This document shows, in pieces, positions 11,093 to 19,142 of a DNA stretch of 64,000 nucleotides (its first letter is position 1; each line of letters starts with the position of its first letter). The stretch spans positions 434,001 to 498,000 of the forward strand of contig NZ_JBKOFW010000002.1 in NCBI RefSeq assembly GCF_046764005.1, read 5' to 3'. The position numbers and the translations under genes are program-made. The notes below the pieces were generated by a model. It was not told where the DNA came from, ran no database searches, and saw only the letters and a program-made list of their open reading frames with translations. Source of the stretch: Oryzobacter faecalis (GTDB taxonomy: Bacteria > Actinomycetota > Actinomycetes > Actinomycetales > Dermatophilaceae).

Positions 11093-12174
11093 GCGCGACA
11101 CCCGTCTTCCTCGTCACGGGCCTGGACGCGGGCTCGATGGCGGCGGCGACCATCGGGCTGCAGTTCGACCTCCCCGACGCGGTCGTCGTCCGGCACGACC
11201 TCGACGCAGCGGCCGGCCACCTCGTGCGGACGGTGAGCGACCTCACCGGGCTGCTCGAGCGCGAGGTCGTCCCGCTCGAGCACGCCTGCACGAGCTGCGC
11301 GGTCCGCGAGGACGTCCTGCCCACCCTCGAGCGCCTCGGTGCCATCGGCCGGTGGGGCGCGGTCGTCGCCCACCTCCCCGTCGCTGCCGACGCCCTCTCG
11401 GTGTGCCGCGTCCTGGGCTGGGACGCCTCGGTGGCTCCGGGGGTCCGGGTCGCCGGCGTCGTCACCGCGCTCGACGGCGCCGCCGCCCTCGATGACCTCC
11501 TCGGCGACGAGATCCTCCCCGAGCGGCGCCTGGGGACCCTCGACACCGACCGGCGCGGCGTGGGCGAGGTCCTCGGCGCGATGGTCGAGTACGCCGACCT
11601 CGTCGCGATCTTCGGCGAGACGCCGGAGCCGGCGGTCGAGCTCGTCCGCCGCCTCGCGCGTCCCGGGGCGCTCGTGACGGCGGACTGGCCGGGGCTGCGC
11701 GCCGAACAGCTGCTCCCGGGGCTGCACGACCACGACGCGTCGGAGGCGTGGGTCGGCGAGGTCCACGACGGGCCGAGCCGGGAGTCCGAGGGCCCGCACG
11801 CGTGGACGCTCGAGCTGACCTCGACGCGCCCGTTCCACCCCGAGCGGCTGCGCGAGCACGCCGACGTCCTCGGCGGCGGCCCGTTCCGCAGCCGTGGCTG
11901 CTTCTGGCTCGCCAGCCGGCCGGCCGACGTCATCGCCTGGGACGGCGCCGGGGGCCAGCTGAGCGTCGGCGTCACGGGCTCCTGGGCCCGTGCGACGCCG
12001 CTGACCCGCATCCTCGTCACCGGCCTGCGGGAGGACGACGCGCGCGAACGGCTGCGGGCGACCTTCGAGGCCTGCCTGCTCACCGAGGCCGAGCTCGCGG
12101 CGCGCGGGCCGTTCTGGGACGTCGCGAGCGACGGTCTGGAGTCCTGGCTCGGCCCGGTCCGTCGAGCCGCCTGA
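11089..12174 (+). CDS. CobW/COG0523-like protein lacking the P-loop
   Basis: 361 residues. COG0523 proteins are GTP-dependent zinc chaperones, often in Zur regulons. This one keeps the metal-site region as HACTSCAVREDV (C67, C70), the central segment and a C-terminal CobW_C-like domain with RPFHPERL. The usual N-terminal Walker A (GxxGxGKT) is replaced by TGLDAGSMAAAT, so canonical GTP binding looks lost. Similar GGLHADAR-type proteins without a P-loop are known to me from Streptomyces Zur regulons. It overlaps rpmE2 by four bases. Likely role: zinc handling under zinc starvation; mechanism unclear. Confidence 0.82.
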   Translation: MSATPVFLVTGLDAGSMAAATIGLQFDLPDAVVVRHDLDAAAGHLVRTVSDLTGLLEREVVPLEHACTSCAVREDVLPTLERLGAIGRWGAVVAHLPVAADALSVCRVLGWDASVAPGVRVAGVVTALDGAAALDDLLGDEILPERRLGTLDTDRRGVGEVLGAMVEYADLVAIFGETPEPAVELVRRLARPGALVTADWPGLRAEQLLPGLHDHDASEAWVGEVHDGPSRESEGPHAWTLELTSTRPFHPERLREHADVLGGGPFRSRGCFWLASRPADVIAWDGAGGQLSVGVTGSWARATPLTRILVTGLREDDARERLRATFEACLLTEAELAARGPFWDVASDGLESWLGPVRRAA

Positions 12175-12212
12175 ACCCCCCTTCCACCCACCCCCACCGA
12201 GAGGAGCCCGTC

Positions 12213-12380
12213 GTGGCCGTCCCGAAGCGCCGCACGTCGCGCAGCAACACCCGTCACCGCAGAGCCGGCTGGAAGGCCGTCGTCCCCGACCTCGTGCCCG
12301 TGACCGTCGACGGCCGGGAGGTCGCCGTCCCGCGCCGACTCGTGCGCGCCGTCGCGCAGGGGCGGGTGGAGGTGCGATGA
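12213..12380 (+). CDS. rpmF: 50S ribosomal protein L32, zinc-independent (C-) form
   Basis: 55 residues beginning MAVPKRRTSRSNTRHRRAGW, the strongly conserved L32 N-terminus. The C-terminal zinc ribbon cysteines are absent and replaced by VTVDGREVAVPRRLVRA, so it is the zinc-free paralogue. GAGAGGAG lies upstream of the GTG start. It follows the CobW-like gene by 38 bp and overlaps rpmJ (ATGA). Confidence 0.93.
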   Translation: MAVPKRRTSRSNTRHRRAGWKAVVPDLVPVTVDGREVAVPRRLVRAVAQGRVEVR

Positions 12381-12499
12381 AGGTGCGCGCCAGCATCCGC
12401 TCGCTCAAGAACGCACCGGGCTCGCAGGTCGTCCGCCGCCGCGGGCGGGTCTACGTCATCAACCGCCTGAACCCGAGGTTCAAGGCCCGGCAGGGCTGA
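12377..12499 (+). CDS. rpmJ: 50S ribosomal protein L36, zinc-independent form
   Basis: 40 residues: MKVRASIRSLKN, VVRRRGRVYVIN and RFKARQG are the L36 hallmarks. The zinc-binding Cys/His set of the standard 37-residue form is missing. The ATG overlaps the L32 stop, making it the last gene of the rightward Zur-type operon. A strong hairpin follows. Confidence 0.95.
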   Translation: MKVRASIRSLKNAPGSQVVRRRGRVYVINRLNPRFKARQG

Positions 12500-12521
12500 G
12501 CCGGCACCCGGCGGGAGACCG

Positions 12522-12559
12522 CGAACGGGGCGCCGACCGTGTGGTCGGCGCCCCGTTCG
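12522..12559. terminator. 17-bp perfect hairpin, bidirectional terminator
   Basis: Bases 12522-12538 pair perfectly with 12543-12559 around a GTGT loop. The hairpin lies between the rpmJ stop (12499) and the convergent HU stop (12577). It lacks a T-tract, as is common in high-GC actinomycetes. Confidence 0.85.
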
Positions 12560-12576
12560 GCGTGTGGTGCGACGCG

Positions 12577-12852
12577 TCAGCCGTTGACCGCGCGCTTGAG
12601 CTGCGCGGCGGCCTTGAAGCCGACGGAGGTCGAGGCGGCGATGGCGATCTCCTCGCCCGTCTGCGGGTTGCGGCCGGTGCGGGCCGCGCGCTCGCGGGGC
12701 TCGAAGGTGCCGAAGCCCGCCAGGCGGACGTCCTCGCCCTTGGCGAGCTGCTCGCCGATGACGTCCAGGGCCGCGCCGATGATGTCCTCGGCGGCGGAGG
12801 CGGAGACGTCGGTCCGGCCGGCGACGGCCTGGGCGATGTCCTTCTTCGTCAT
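12577..12852 (-). CDS. hup: HU family DNA-binding protein
   Basis: 91 residues, the length of plain bacterial HU without the Lys/Ala-rich tail of mycobacterial HupB. MTKKDIAQAVA, VRLAGFGTFEPRERAARTGRNPQTGE and the FKAAAQLK end are the HU/IHF signature; the arm motif RNPQTGE is intact. HU homodimers bend DNA and compact the nucleoid. AGGAG lies eight bases before the ATG, which fixes the start. Confidence 0.96.
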   Translation of the reverse strand: MTKKDIAQAVAGRTDVSASAAEDIIGAALDVIGEQLAKGEDVRLAGFGTFEPRERAARTGRNPQTGEEIAIAASTSVGFKAAAQLKRAVNG

Positions 12853-12893
12853 GTGTCTGACTCCTTCAGTGCTGGTTGCGTACACGATCGACC

Positions 12894-13880
12894 CTAACCG
12901 GGCCTGCTGGGTGGCCACGCATCTCCCCAGGACGCGTCGCGCGCTGAACGGTACGCGAGCCGGTCACTGCGGGTGACGACCACCCTCCCTGCAGATCCCC
13001 GCGTGTCGCACACCTCGAGCTGGACGAGCCCCTTGCGGCTGACCGGGTGGCGCAGCACCCGCCCGGCCGCGCGGGGCACCGGCTCACGGCTCGCGACGAC
13101 GTAGGAGAACTTCTCGTCCTCGTACCCGAGGGCACCCGCCTTGACACGTCGGTGCAGGCCCGACCGGTCCAGGCGAACCGAGAAGTGACACCAGTCGCCC
13201 GCGCGGGCCGCCACCGGGCAGGGCCCCTCCTGCGGGCACGGGGCCAGCACGTGCCACCCGAGCGCGACGAGCCGGTCGCGGGCCGCGAGCACCGCCGCGT
13301 ATCCCCGCGGAGTGCCCGGCTCGATGACGAGGACGTGCCGCGCCGCCCGGGTCGCGGCGTCCACCACGGCTGCGTGGAGGGTTTCGTCGAGCTCACCGAG
13401 CACGTAGCTGACCGTGACCAGATCGGCCTGCGGCACAGCGACATCCGCAGTGATGAGGCGGCGCTCCCAGGTCGCCGAGGCCACGGGCGGGGGGCCGTGT
13501 CGCCCCACCCGACGACCGATGGCGAGGGCGTCGGACGAGCCGTCGAGGACGGTTGCCGACTCGAGCCCGTCGAAGGCCTCGGCGGCCGCCCACGTGGCCG
13601 CGCCGGTGCCTCCTCCGAGGTCGACGAGCGACCGCACGCCGAGGTCGGCGGGGTCGACGAGGTCGGTCGCGTGACGGAGGGCGCGTGCGACCGCGGCGTG
13701 TGTGGCCGGCATCCGGTAGGCGGCGTACGCGGCGGCCGTCACGGGGTCGCGCAGCACCTGCTCGGTCGGGGGCCCGCCGCTGCGGTAGACCTCGATGAGG
13801 GTCGCCGTCGCCCTGCGGAGGGCCTCGGCGGGGAGCCCGTCGAGGACCGCGTCGAGGGCGCGGGAGAGGCTGGTCGACAC
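12894..13880 (-). CDS. Rsm22-family SAM-dependent methyltransferase with Fe-S type cysteines
   Basis: 328 residues. A SAM-binding motif VDLGGGTGA lies at about 87-95 and VSYVLGEL at about 158. The C-terminal half carries the Rsm22 pattern APCPQEGPCP...WCHF plus a later Cys, giving C215, C221, C231 and C291. In mitochondrial Rsm22/METTL17 four such cysteines bind a 4Fe-4S cluster. The protein is thought to act on the small ribosomal subunit. GTG 13880 is chosen because GGAGG lies eight bases upstream. It runs opposite to the thioredoxin gene. Confidence 0.87.
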   Translation of the reverse strand: MSTSLSRALDAVLDGLPAEALRRATATLIEVYRSGGPPTEQVLRDPVTAAAYAAYRMPATHAAVARALRHATDLVDPADLGVRSLVDLGGGTGAATWAAAEAFDGLESATVLDGSSDALAIGRRVGRHGPPPVASATWERRLITADVAVPQADLVTVSYVLGELDETLHAAVVDAATRAARHVLVIEPGTPRGYAAVLAARDRLVALGWHVLAPCPQEGPCPVAARAGDWCHFSVRLDRSGLHRRVKAGALGYEDEKFSYVVASREPVPRAAGRVLRHPVSRKGLVQLEVCDTRGSAGRVVVTRSDRLAYRSARDASWGDAWPPSRPG

Positions 13881-14021
13881 GCCGACATCCTCCCCCGCCG
13901 TCCACATCCCGGGATGATGCGGGCCTCCTGTCGTGTTGCACCCCGCAGACCGACGCCCGGGACGACACCCCCAGGGGCATACCCTGGGCCCGGGCCACCC
14001 GACCCAGCGAGGAGATCGCCC

Positions 14022-14411
14022 ATGGCCACCGTCGAGCTGACCGCCGACACCTTCGAGCAGACCATCACCGACAGCGACATCGTCCTCGTCGACTGGTGGG
14101 CCTCGTGGTGCGGTCCGTGCCGCCAGTTCGCCCCGACCTACGACAAGGCGAGCGAGGCCCACGGCGACGTCGTCTTCGGCAAGGTCGACACCGAGGCCCA
14201 GCAGGCCCTCGCCGGTGCCGCGCAGATCACCTCGATCCCGACGATCATGGGCTTCCGCGAGGGGATCCTCGTCTTCCGCCAGAGCGGCGCCCTGCCCCCG
14301 GCCGGTCTCGAGCAGGTCATCCAGGGCATCAAGGGCCTCGACATGGACGACGTGCGGGCCCAGCTCGCCGCCTCGCAGGCCGGTGCCGCGGCCGAGCAGC
14401 AGAACGCCTGA
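14022..14411 (+). CDS. Thioredoxin family protein
   Basis: 129 residues with the classic active site WCGPC (C30, C33), the following K/R-x-F-x-P helix, cis-proline SIPT and a final amphipathic helix. The C-terminal 20 residues are an Ala/Gln-rich extension not typical of TrxA. It is a cytosolic disulfide reductase, or a related redox carrier. A GAGGAG precedes the ATG. A CsoR/CstR-type repressor gene starts 17 bp downstream, so the two are probably one operon and may link thiol redox state to regulation. Confidence 0.92.
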   Translation: MATVELTADTFEQTITDSDIVLVDWWASWCGPCRQFAPTYDKASEAHGDVVFGKVDTEAQQALAGAAQITSIPTIMGFREGILVFRQSGALPPAGLEQVIQGIKGLDMDDVRAQLAASQAGAAAEQQNA

Positions 14412-14428
14412 CCCCCCGAGGAGCCCGC

Positions 14429-14689
14429 ATGCAGCTCGACCCCGCCGAGATGGACGCCGTCGTCAAGCGGCTGCGCCGCGCCCAGGGACAGATCGGCGGC
14501 ATCCTCAAGATGATCGAGGACGGCCGCGAGTGCCAGGACGTCGTCACCCAGCTGGCGGCGGTCTCCAAGGCGCTCGACCGGGCGGGGTTCGCCGTCATCG
14601 CGGTCGGGCTGCGCCAGTGCCTCGCCGACCCCGAGGGCCAGGAGATGGACGTCGAGACCATGGAGCGCCTCTTCCTCTCCCTGGCCTGA
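14429..14689 (+). CDS. CsoR/RcnR-family repressor, possibly CstR-like persulfide sensor
   Basis: 86 residues, all-helical, with the family motif RLRRAQGQIGGI and conserved C35 and C64 (29 apart). In copper-sensing CsoR the second Cys is preceded four residues earlier by a His ligand; here that position is G60. CstR-type persulfide sensors keep only the two cysteines. The pattern and the coupling to a thioredoxin gene therefore favour sulfane-sulfur sensing over copper, by inference. GAGGAG lies upstream of the ATG. Confidence 0.88.
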   Translation: MQLDPAEMDAVVKRLRRAQGQIGGILKMIEDGRECQDVVTQLAAVSKALDRAGFAVIAVGLRQCLADPEGQEMDVETMERLFLSLA

Positions 14690-14739
14690 GTCCCGCGGCC
14701 GATGGCGCTCGCGTGCGCGCCGGCGGCCGGCGGCCGGCG

Positions 14740-14891
14740 TCAGCGGGGCAGGGCGGAGCCGGTGACGAACCAGCCCCATGGCCGCGCCGGCCCGCCCACG
14801 ACCGAATCCGCCCGACCGCGGCGTCGGGGCTGAGCCCGTGCTCGACGAAGCGCAGCGTCCCGCCGGGCCGCAGGACGCGTCGGGCCGCCAC
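14740..14891 (-). pseudogene. Remnant of a class I SAM methyltransferase
   Basis: Reading leftward from 14891, one frame gives RRVLRPGGTLRFVEHGLSPD, the post-motif-III region of class I methyltransferases. A second frame then gives RPWGWFVTGSALPR and a stop at 14740, the usual end of the same family. About 50 residues that should lie between are absent, the frame shifts near 14800, and everything before the VLRPGG motif is missing. The remnant butts directly against the hydrolase remnant on the other strand. Confidence 0.6.
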
Positions 14892-15015
14892 CGAGCTCGT
14901 CGTCTCGGCCGTCCCGAGAGGGCGACGCGTGGACTGGCCGGACGTCGCCCACCCGCCCTCGATGCAGCGCCCGGACGACGTCGACCGGCTCCTCCTCGGC
15001 CACCTCCCCGGCTGA
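14887..15015 (+). pseudogene. Remnant of an alpha/beta hydrolase (C-terminal end)
   Basis: The last 42 codons before the stop at 15013-15015 read VDWPDVAHPPSMQRPDDVDRLLL-type sequence. This matches the end of alpha/beta hydrolases around the catalytic histidine (VAHPPSMQRPD). No hydrolase sequence precedes about 14887; the methyltransferase remnant lies there on the opposite strand. Together they look like a deletion or inversion scar, and the 355-bp stretch from 14690 to 15044 holds nothing else I can support. Confidence 0.55.
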
Positions 15016-15044
15016 CGTCCCGCCCGGTGCCGGGGCGGCGCGGG

Positions 15045-16106
15045 TCAGCGCGTCGGGTCGACGACGAGGATGCCGCGCGACGGGGCGTCGCCCATCGCCA
15101 CGAGGGCCGCGCCCGCCTCCTCCAGCGAGAGCGGCTCGGTGTCGGGGGCGAGGAGGTCGTCGAGGCGCAGCCGCCCGCTCACGACGTCGTCGAGGAGGGC
15201 GGGGTAGTCGGCGGCCGCCATCCCGTGGCTGCCGAGGACGTCGAGCTCCCAGCCGATGACGCGCTCCATCGGCACCGCGGCCGCGCCGGCGGCCGGCGGG
15301 AGGAGGCCCACCTGGACGTGTCGGCCGCGCCGGGCGAGCGCGAGGATGCTCGTGCGGCACGCGTCGGGGGAGCCGAGGGCGTCGATGCCCACGCGGACCC
15401 CCGCCCCGCCCGACCAGTGGCGCACGGCCTCGACCACCCGGTCGACCCCGATCGATGCGTCCACCACCTCGTCGGCCCCGTTCGCGAGCGCCCGCTCGAG
15501 GGAGTCCGCCGACACGTCGACCGCGCACACGAGCGCTCCGCGGGCGCGGGCGACGGCGACCGCCGCCAGCCCCACTCCGCCGCACCCGATGACGAGGACG
15601 TGCTCCCCGCCCTCGACCCGGGACCGGTGCACGACCGCGCGGTACGCGGTGGCGACCCGGCACCCGAGGCCTGCCGCGGCCTCGACCGCCAGCCCGTCGG
15701 GGAGCGGCACGAGGTTGGTCGCCGCCGCGTGGACGACCACGAGCTCGGCGAAGGACCCGGGGTCGGTGAAGCCGGGCTGGCGCTGGTCCGGGCAGACCTG
15801 GCCGTCGCCGCCGCGGCAGACCGGGCACACCCCGCACGCCATGACGAAGGGAGCGGTCACCCGGCGGCCGACCCAGGCGGCGTCGACCCCCGCCCCGACC
15901 GACTCGACGACACCGGCCAGCTCGTGGCCGGGGACGTGCGGGAACGTCGCGATGTCGGGGTCGTGGCCCGTCCAGCCGTGCCAGTCGCTGCGGCAGAGCC
16001 CGCTCGCGAGCACGCGCACGACGGCGCCACCCGCGGGGGCGACGGGGTCGGGCACCTCGGCGACGACGGGCGTGGCTCCGAAGGCGTTGTAGGTCAGCGC
16101 GCGCAC
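15045..16106 (-). CDS. Zinc-dependent alcohol dehydrogenase (MDR superfamily)
   Basis: 353 residues. Catalytic zinc ligands are visible in GLCRSDWHG and GHE; structural zinc cysteines appear as CGVCPVCRGGDGQVC. The Rossmann motif is VIGCGGVGLAAV. The enzyme would interconvert an alcohol and aldehyde with NAD(P); substrate unknown. The GTG at 16106 is supported by GGAGG upstream. It lies downstream of the PucR-type regulator gene in the same direction (91 bp), which may control it. Confidence 0.9.
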   Translation of the reverse strand: MRALTYNAFGATPVVAEVPDPVAPAGGAVVRVLASGLCRSDWHGWTGHDPDIATFPHVPGHELAGVVESVGAGVDAAWVGRRVTAPFVMACGVCPVCRGGDGQVCPDQRQPGFTDPGSFAELVVVHAAATNLVPLPDGLAVEAAAGLGCRVATAYRAVVHRSRVEGGEHVLVIGCGGVGLAAVAVARARGALVCAVDVSADSLERALANGADEVVDASIGVDRVVEAVRHWSGGAGVRVGIDALGSPDACRTSILALARRGRHVQVGLLPPAAGAAAVPMERVIGWELDVLGSHGMAAADYPALLDDVVSGRLRLDDLLAPDTEPLSLEEAGAALVAMGDAPSRGILVVDPTR

Positions 16107-16197
16107 GCCCCCACCCTCCCACCCGTGGCGAGTGCCCAAGTGGTCGCCCCGGCAGCCACCTCCGCACTCGCCGCGGGGGAGATGGGGGACACGGGCC

Positions 16198-18036
16198 TCA
16201 GGGGTGGTCGAGGAGGCGGCTGAGGCGCAGCGCCAGCTGGAGCTCGAGGGAGCGCTCGGGCTCCTGCCAGTCCTCACCGAGCAGGGCGCCGACCCGTTCG
16301 AGCCGCTGCGCCACGGTGTTGACGTGCACGTGCAGCCGCCCGGCGGCGTGGAGGGGGCTGCGGCCGGCCTCGAAGAACGCCGCGAGCGTGCCGAGCAGGT
16401 CGGTCCCGCGCCTGCGGTCGTACTCGACGAGCGGGCCGAGCTCGCGCCCGACGTATGCCTCGACGTCCGGGGCCGACCCGACGATGAGGCCCGCGAACCC
16501 CAGCTGGGTCGCCGCGGCGCCGCGGCCCCGGTGGCCGAGGGCGACCAGCGCGGCGACGGTGCGCACGGCCTCCTCGTGGGCCGCCGGGAGGCCGTCGACC
16601 CCCTGGAGCGGGCCGACGCCGGCCACGGTCGCGGCGGTCCGCCGGCCGAGGCGCTGCGCGGTGGTGCGGGCCAGGGCGTCGGGGTCGCTGCCCGGGACGA
16701 GGGCCACGATGTCGCCGTCGTGCGCGCCGACGAGGGCGCCCTCGCCGACGACCGAGCCCGCCGAGAGCAGCAGCGCGCGGGTCGACGCCGACGGGTCACC
16801 GCGCAGGACGAGCAGGCAGTAGGGCGTGCCGGGGTCGACCCCGGCCCCGCGCGCGAGCTCGAGGCGGTCGTCCTGCGAGCCGCGGGCCGTCACGAGCTCG
16901 GACAGGACGCGGTTGCGGGCCGACTGCCGGGCGTCGGCGGCCTGGCGCTCGAAGAGGAGGACGAGGGCGGTGACGACCCCCGCCCGCTCGACGGTGCGGC
17001 GGTCGGAGTCGTCGAGTGCGCCGGCGCCCCCGACGACGAGGGTGCCCAGGCGCTCGCGGGCGGCCGCGATGGCGAGCGCGTAGACGCCGTTGCGCTCGAC
17101 GAGGCGCCCGGCGTCGAGGTCGGCGACCCCCTCGGGGACCTGCGCCGTCGACGGCGACGCGCTGCGCACCGCGCCGTCCTCGCCGAGCACGACCGCCCAC
17201 CCGCCGAGCAGCTCGGCCAGCGCCCTCGTGAGGTCGTCGACGCCGCCACCCTCGAGGACGAGCGAGGCGAACCGGTCGTGGGCGGCCGCGGCCTTCTCCA
17301 CCCCGGCGGCGTACTGCTGCACGGTCTCGTGCGCCTCGGACAGCCGGTGGAGGGCGTCCTCCGCGTCCGCGAGGGCGCGGGTCTGGACGAGCGTGACCGC
17401 CGCGAGCGTCGCGAGGTTGCTGAGGAGGCCGACCTCCTCGTGCGTGAACGGGCGCGAGCTGCGGTTCGCGGCGAAGAGCACGCCGACGAACTCGCCGTCG
17501 ACGACGAGGGGCGTGCCGCAGATGGCGACGATGCCCTCCTCGCCGACGGCTCCGTCGATCTCGCGGGTGTGGCGGAACCGGTCGTCGGTCCAGTAGTCCG
17601 CGGTCCAGTAGGGCTTCCGGGTCTTGGCGACCAGGCCCCCGAGGCCGGCGCCGAGCGCGAGCCGGACCGACTGGAACGCCGCCGACACCGAGCCGTCGGT
17701 CGCGCGCATGTAGGTGTCCTGGCGCTCGGCGTCGAAGAGGGTGAGGTAGGCGAGGTCGGCGCGCAGGAGGGCACGGGCCCGGCGGACGATCGCGTCGAGG
17801 ACCTGCGCCGGGTCGTGCTCGGTCGCCAGCGCCCGGGCCGTCTCGAGGAGGGCGGCGAGGCCGGCCTCGCGCCGCTGGTGGACCTCCCGGGCGGTGGCGA
17901 TGCGCAGGGCGAGGTCGCGCGCGGCGGGCGGTGCGGTGGCGGCGGCGACGTCGGCGGCCGGGGCGTCGTCGGCGAGCAGCTCGAGCAGGCCCATGAGGTC
18001 CTCGAGGGCGGCCCCCGCCTCCGGCTGCGTCGTCAC
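16198..18036 (-). CDS. GAF-domain PucR/CdaR-type transcriptional regulator
   Basis: 612 residues. A GAF domain spans roughly residues 55-220 (from the ARALLRADLAYLTLFD region through GVLFAANRSSRPF), a middle regulatory region follows, and the C-terminus carries the PucR helix-turn-helix (RLHVHVNTVAQRLERVGALLGE, HTH_30). Such regulators switch on nearby catabolic genes upon binding a small molecule. The flanking alcohol dehydrogenase and 3-hydroxybutyrate dehydrogenase are the obvious candidate targets. The start is GTG with TAGGAT seven bases upstream, suggesting a leaderless or nearly leaderless transcript. Confidence 0.87.
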   Translation of the reverse strand: MTTQPEAGAALEDLMGLLELLADDAPAADVAAATAPPAARDLALRIATAREVHQRREAGLAALLETARALATEHDPAQVLDAIVRRARALLRADLAYLTLFDAERQDTYMRATDGSVSAAFQSVRLALGAGLGGLVAKTRKPYWTADYWTDDRFRHTREIDGAVGEEGIVAICGTPLVVDGEFVGVLFAANRSSRPFTHEEVGLLSNLATLAAVTLVQTRALADAEDALHRLSEAHETVQQYAAGVEKAAAAHDRFASLVLEGGGVDDLTRALAELLGGWAVVLGEDGAVRSASPSTAQVPEGVADLDAGRLVERNGVYALAIAAARERLGTLVVGGAGALDDSDRRTVERAGVVTALVLLFERQAADARQSARNRVLSELVTARGSQDDRLELARGAGVDPGTPYCLLVLRGDPSASTRALLLSAGSVVGEGALVGAHDGDIVALVPGSDPDALARTTAQRLGRRTAATVAGVGPLQGVDGLPAAHEEAVRTVAALVALGHRGRGAAATQLGFAGLIVGSAPDVEAYVGRELGPLVEYDRRRGTDLLGTLAAFFEAGRSPLHAAGRLHVHVNTVAQRLERVGALLGEDWQEPERSLELQLALRLSRLLDHP

Positions 18037-18086
18037 GGCCCCGATCCTAGGGAGGGCGCGGGGCCCGCGCGGCGGGCCGAGCGCCC

Positions 18087-18881
18087 TCAGTGGGCCGTCC
18101 ACCCGCCGTCCATGGTCAGGCTCGCGCCGTTGACCGACGCCGAGGCCGGGCCGCAGAGGAAGAGGACGAGGCTCGCGACCTCCTCCGGCTCGACGAGCCG
18201 CTTGACCGCGACGGGGGCGAGCATGACGTCCTCGAGGACCTCGGACTCCTCGATGCCGTGGGTGCGGGCCTGGTCGGCGATCTGCGCCTCGACGAGCGGG
18301 GTGCGGACGTAGGCCGGGTTGACGCAGTTGCTCGTCACGCCCTTGGGCCCGCCCTCGAGCGCGACGACCTTCGACAGGCCCTCGAGGCCGTGCTTGGCGC
18401 TGACGTACGCCGACTTGTACGCGCTCGCCCGCAGCCCGTGGACGCTCGAGACGTTGACGACCCGCCCCCATCCGCGCTCGTACATGTGCGGCAGCGACTG
18501 GCGGATGAGGCGGAACGGGGCGGCGAGCATGAGCCGGTGGATGAGGTCGAAGCGGTCGACGGGGAAGTCCTCGACGGCGCTGACGTGCTGGACGCCGGCG
18601 TTGTTGACGAGCACGTCGACGTCCGTGGGCAGGCCACCGAGGGCGTCGAGGTCGGAGAGGTCGGCGACGACGGGGGTGACGAGCGCCATGTCGGCGAGGG
18701 CGGCGAGGGCGCCGGCATCGCGGTCGACCGCGTGGACCTTGGCCCCGCGGTCGGCGAGAGCCCGGGCGACGGCGAGGCCGATGCCGCTCGCGGCCCCGGT
18801 GACGAGGGCGGTGCGCCCGTCGAGGTCGGGGAGCAGCCCGGCGACGGGCGGTCGGGGGGCGTCGTCGCGTGCGTCGGCCAT
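18087..18881 (-). CDS. SDR, 3-hydroxybutyrate dehydrogenase-like
   Basis: 264 residues. NAD-binding TGAASGIG, structural NNAG, and the catalytic Ser-Tyr-Lys set (VNVSSVHG, YVSAKHG) are present. NAGVQHVSAVEDFP and the region from SNCVNPAYVRTPLV resemble bacterial D-3-hydroxybutyrate dehydrogenases, which oxidise 3-hydroxybutyrate to acetoacetate. It is 50 bp upstream of the PucR-type gene on the same strand. ATG 18881 gives the normal length; TAGCGT lies eight bases before it. Confidence 0.87.
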   Translation of the reverse strand: MADARDDAPRPPVAGLLPDLDGRTALVTGAASGIGLAVARALADRGAKVHAVDRDAGALAALADMALVTPVVADLSDLDALGGLPTDVDVLVNNAGVQHVSAVEDFPVDRFDLIHRLMLAAPFRLIRQSLPHMYERGWGRVVNVSSVHGLRASAYKSAYVSAKHGLEGLSKVVALEGGPKGVTSNCVNPAYVRTPLVEAQIADQARTHGIEESEVLEDVMLAPVAVKRLVEPEEVASLVLFLCGPASASVNGASLTMDGGWTAH

Positions 18882-18989
18882 GGACGAGGACGCTAGGCGC
18901 GGGCGGGCGGCGCCCTCATGTGGGCACCGCACACAATCCGACCGGACCCCTGTGCGGGCGCGCCGCCACCGGACGAGCCCTTCTCGCGA

Positions 18990-19033
18990 ACGTGGGTGAA
19001 CATCGTCGGCCTGCCGACGATGTTCACCCACGT
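18990..19033. repeat. Dispersed hairpin repeat, copy 2
   Basis: Bases 18990-19010 pair perfectly with 19013-19033. The stem is the same as at 130-197 except that one internal G-C pair (153/174) is C-G here (19001/19022). Here it lies upstream of two divergent genes, so terminator function alone does not explain its position. Confidence 0.8.
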
Positions 19034-19142
19034 CCGAGGGATGCGGGCCGGGGCGTGGTCGACCGGCAGCCCGGGGTCACGGTTTCGACACGCTCCCTCG
19101 ACAGGGGTGGATCTCGCGCGTTGCACGCGGCACGATCGGGAC

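Noticed and set aside
10158..12499. Ordinary housekeeping ribosomal protein operon
   Set aside because: Every member lacks zinc ligands and they surround a Zur-like site, so they are the zinc-starvation paralogues.
14690..15044. Intact methyltransferase or hydrolase gene
   Set aside because: Only short C-terminal parts are recognisable, with missing cores and a frameshift, so they are listed as remnants.
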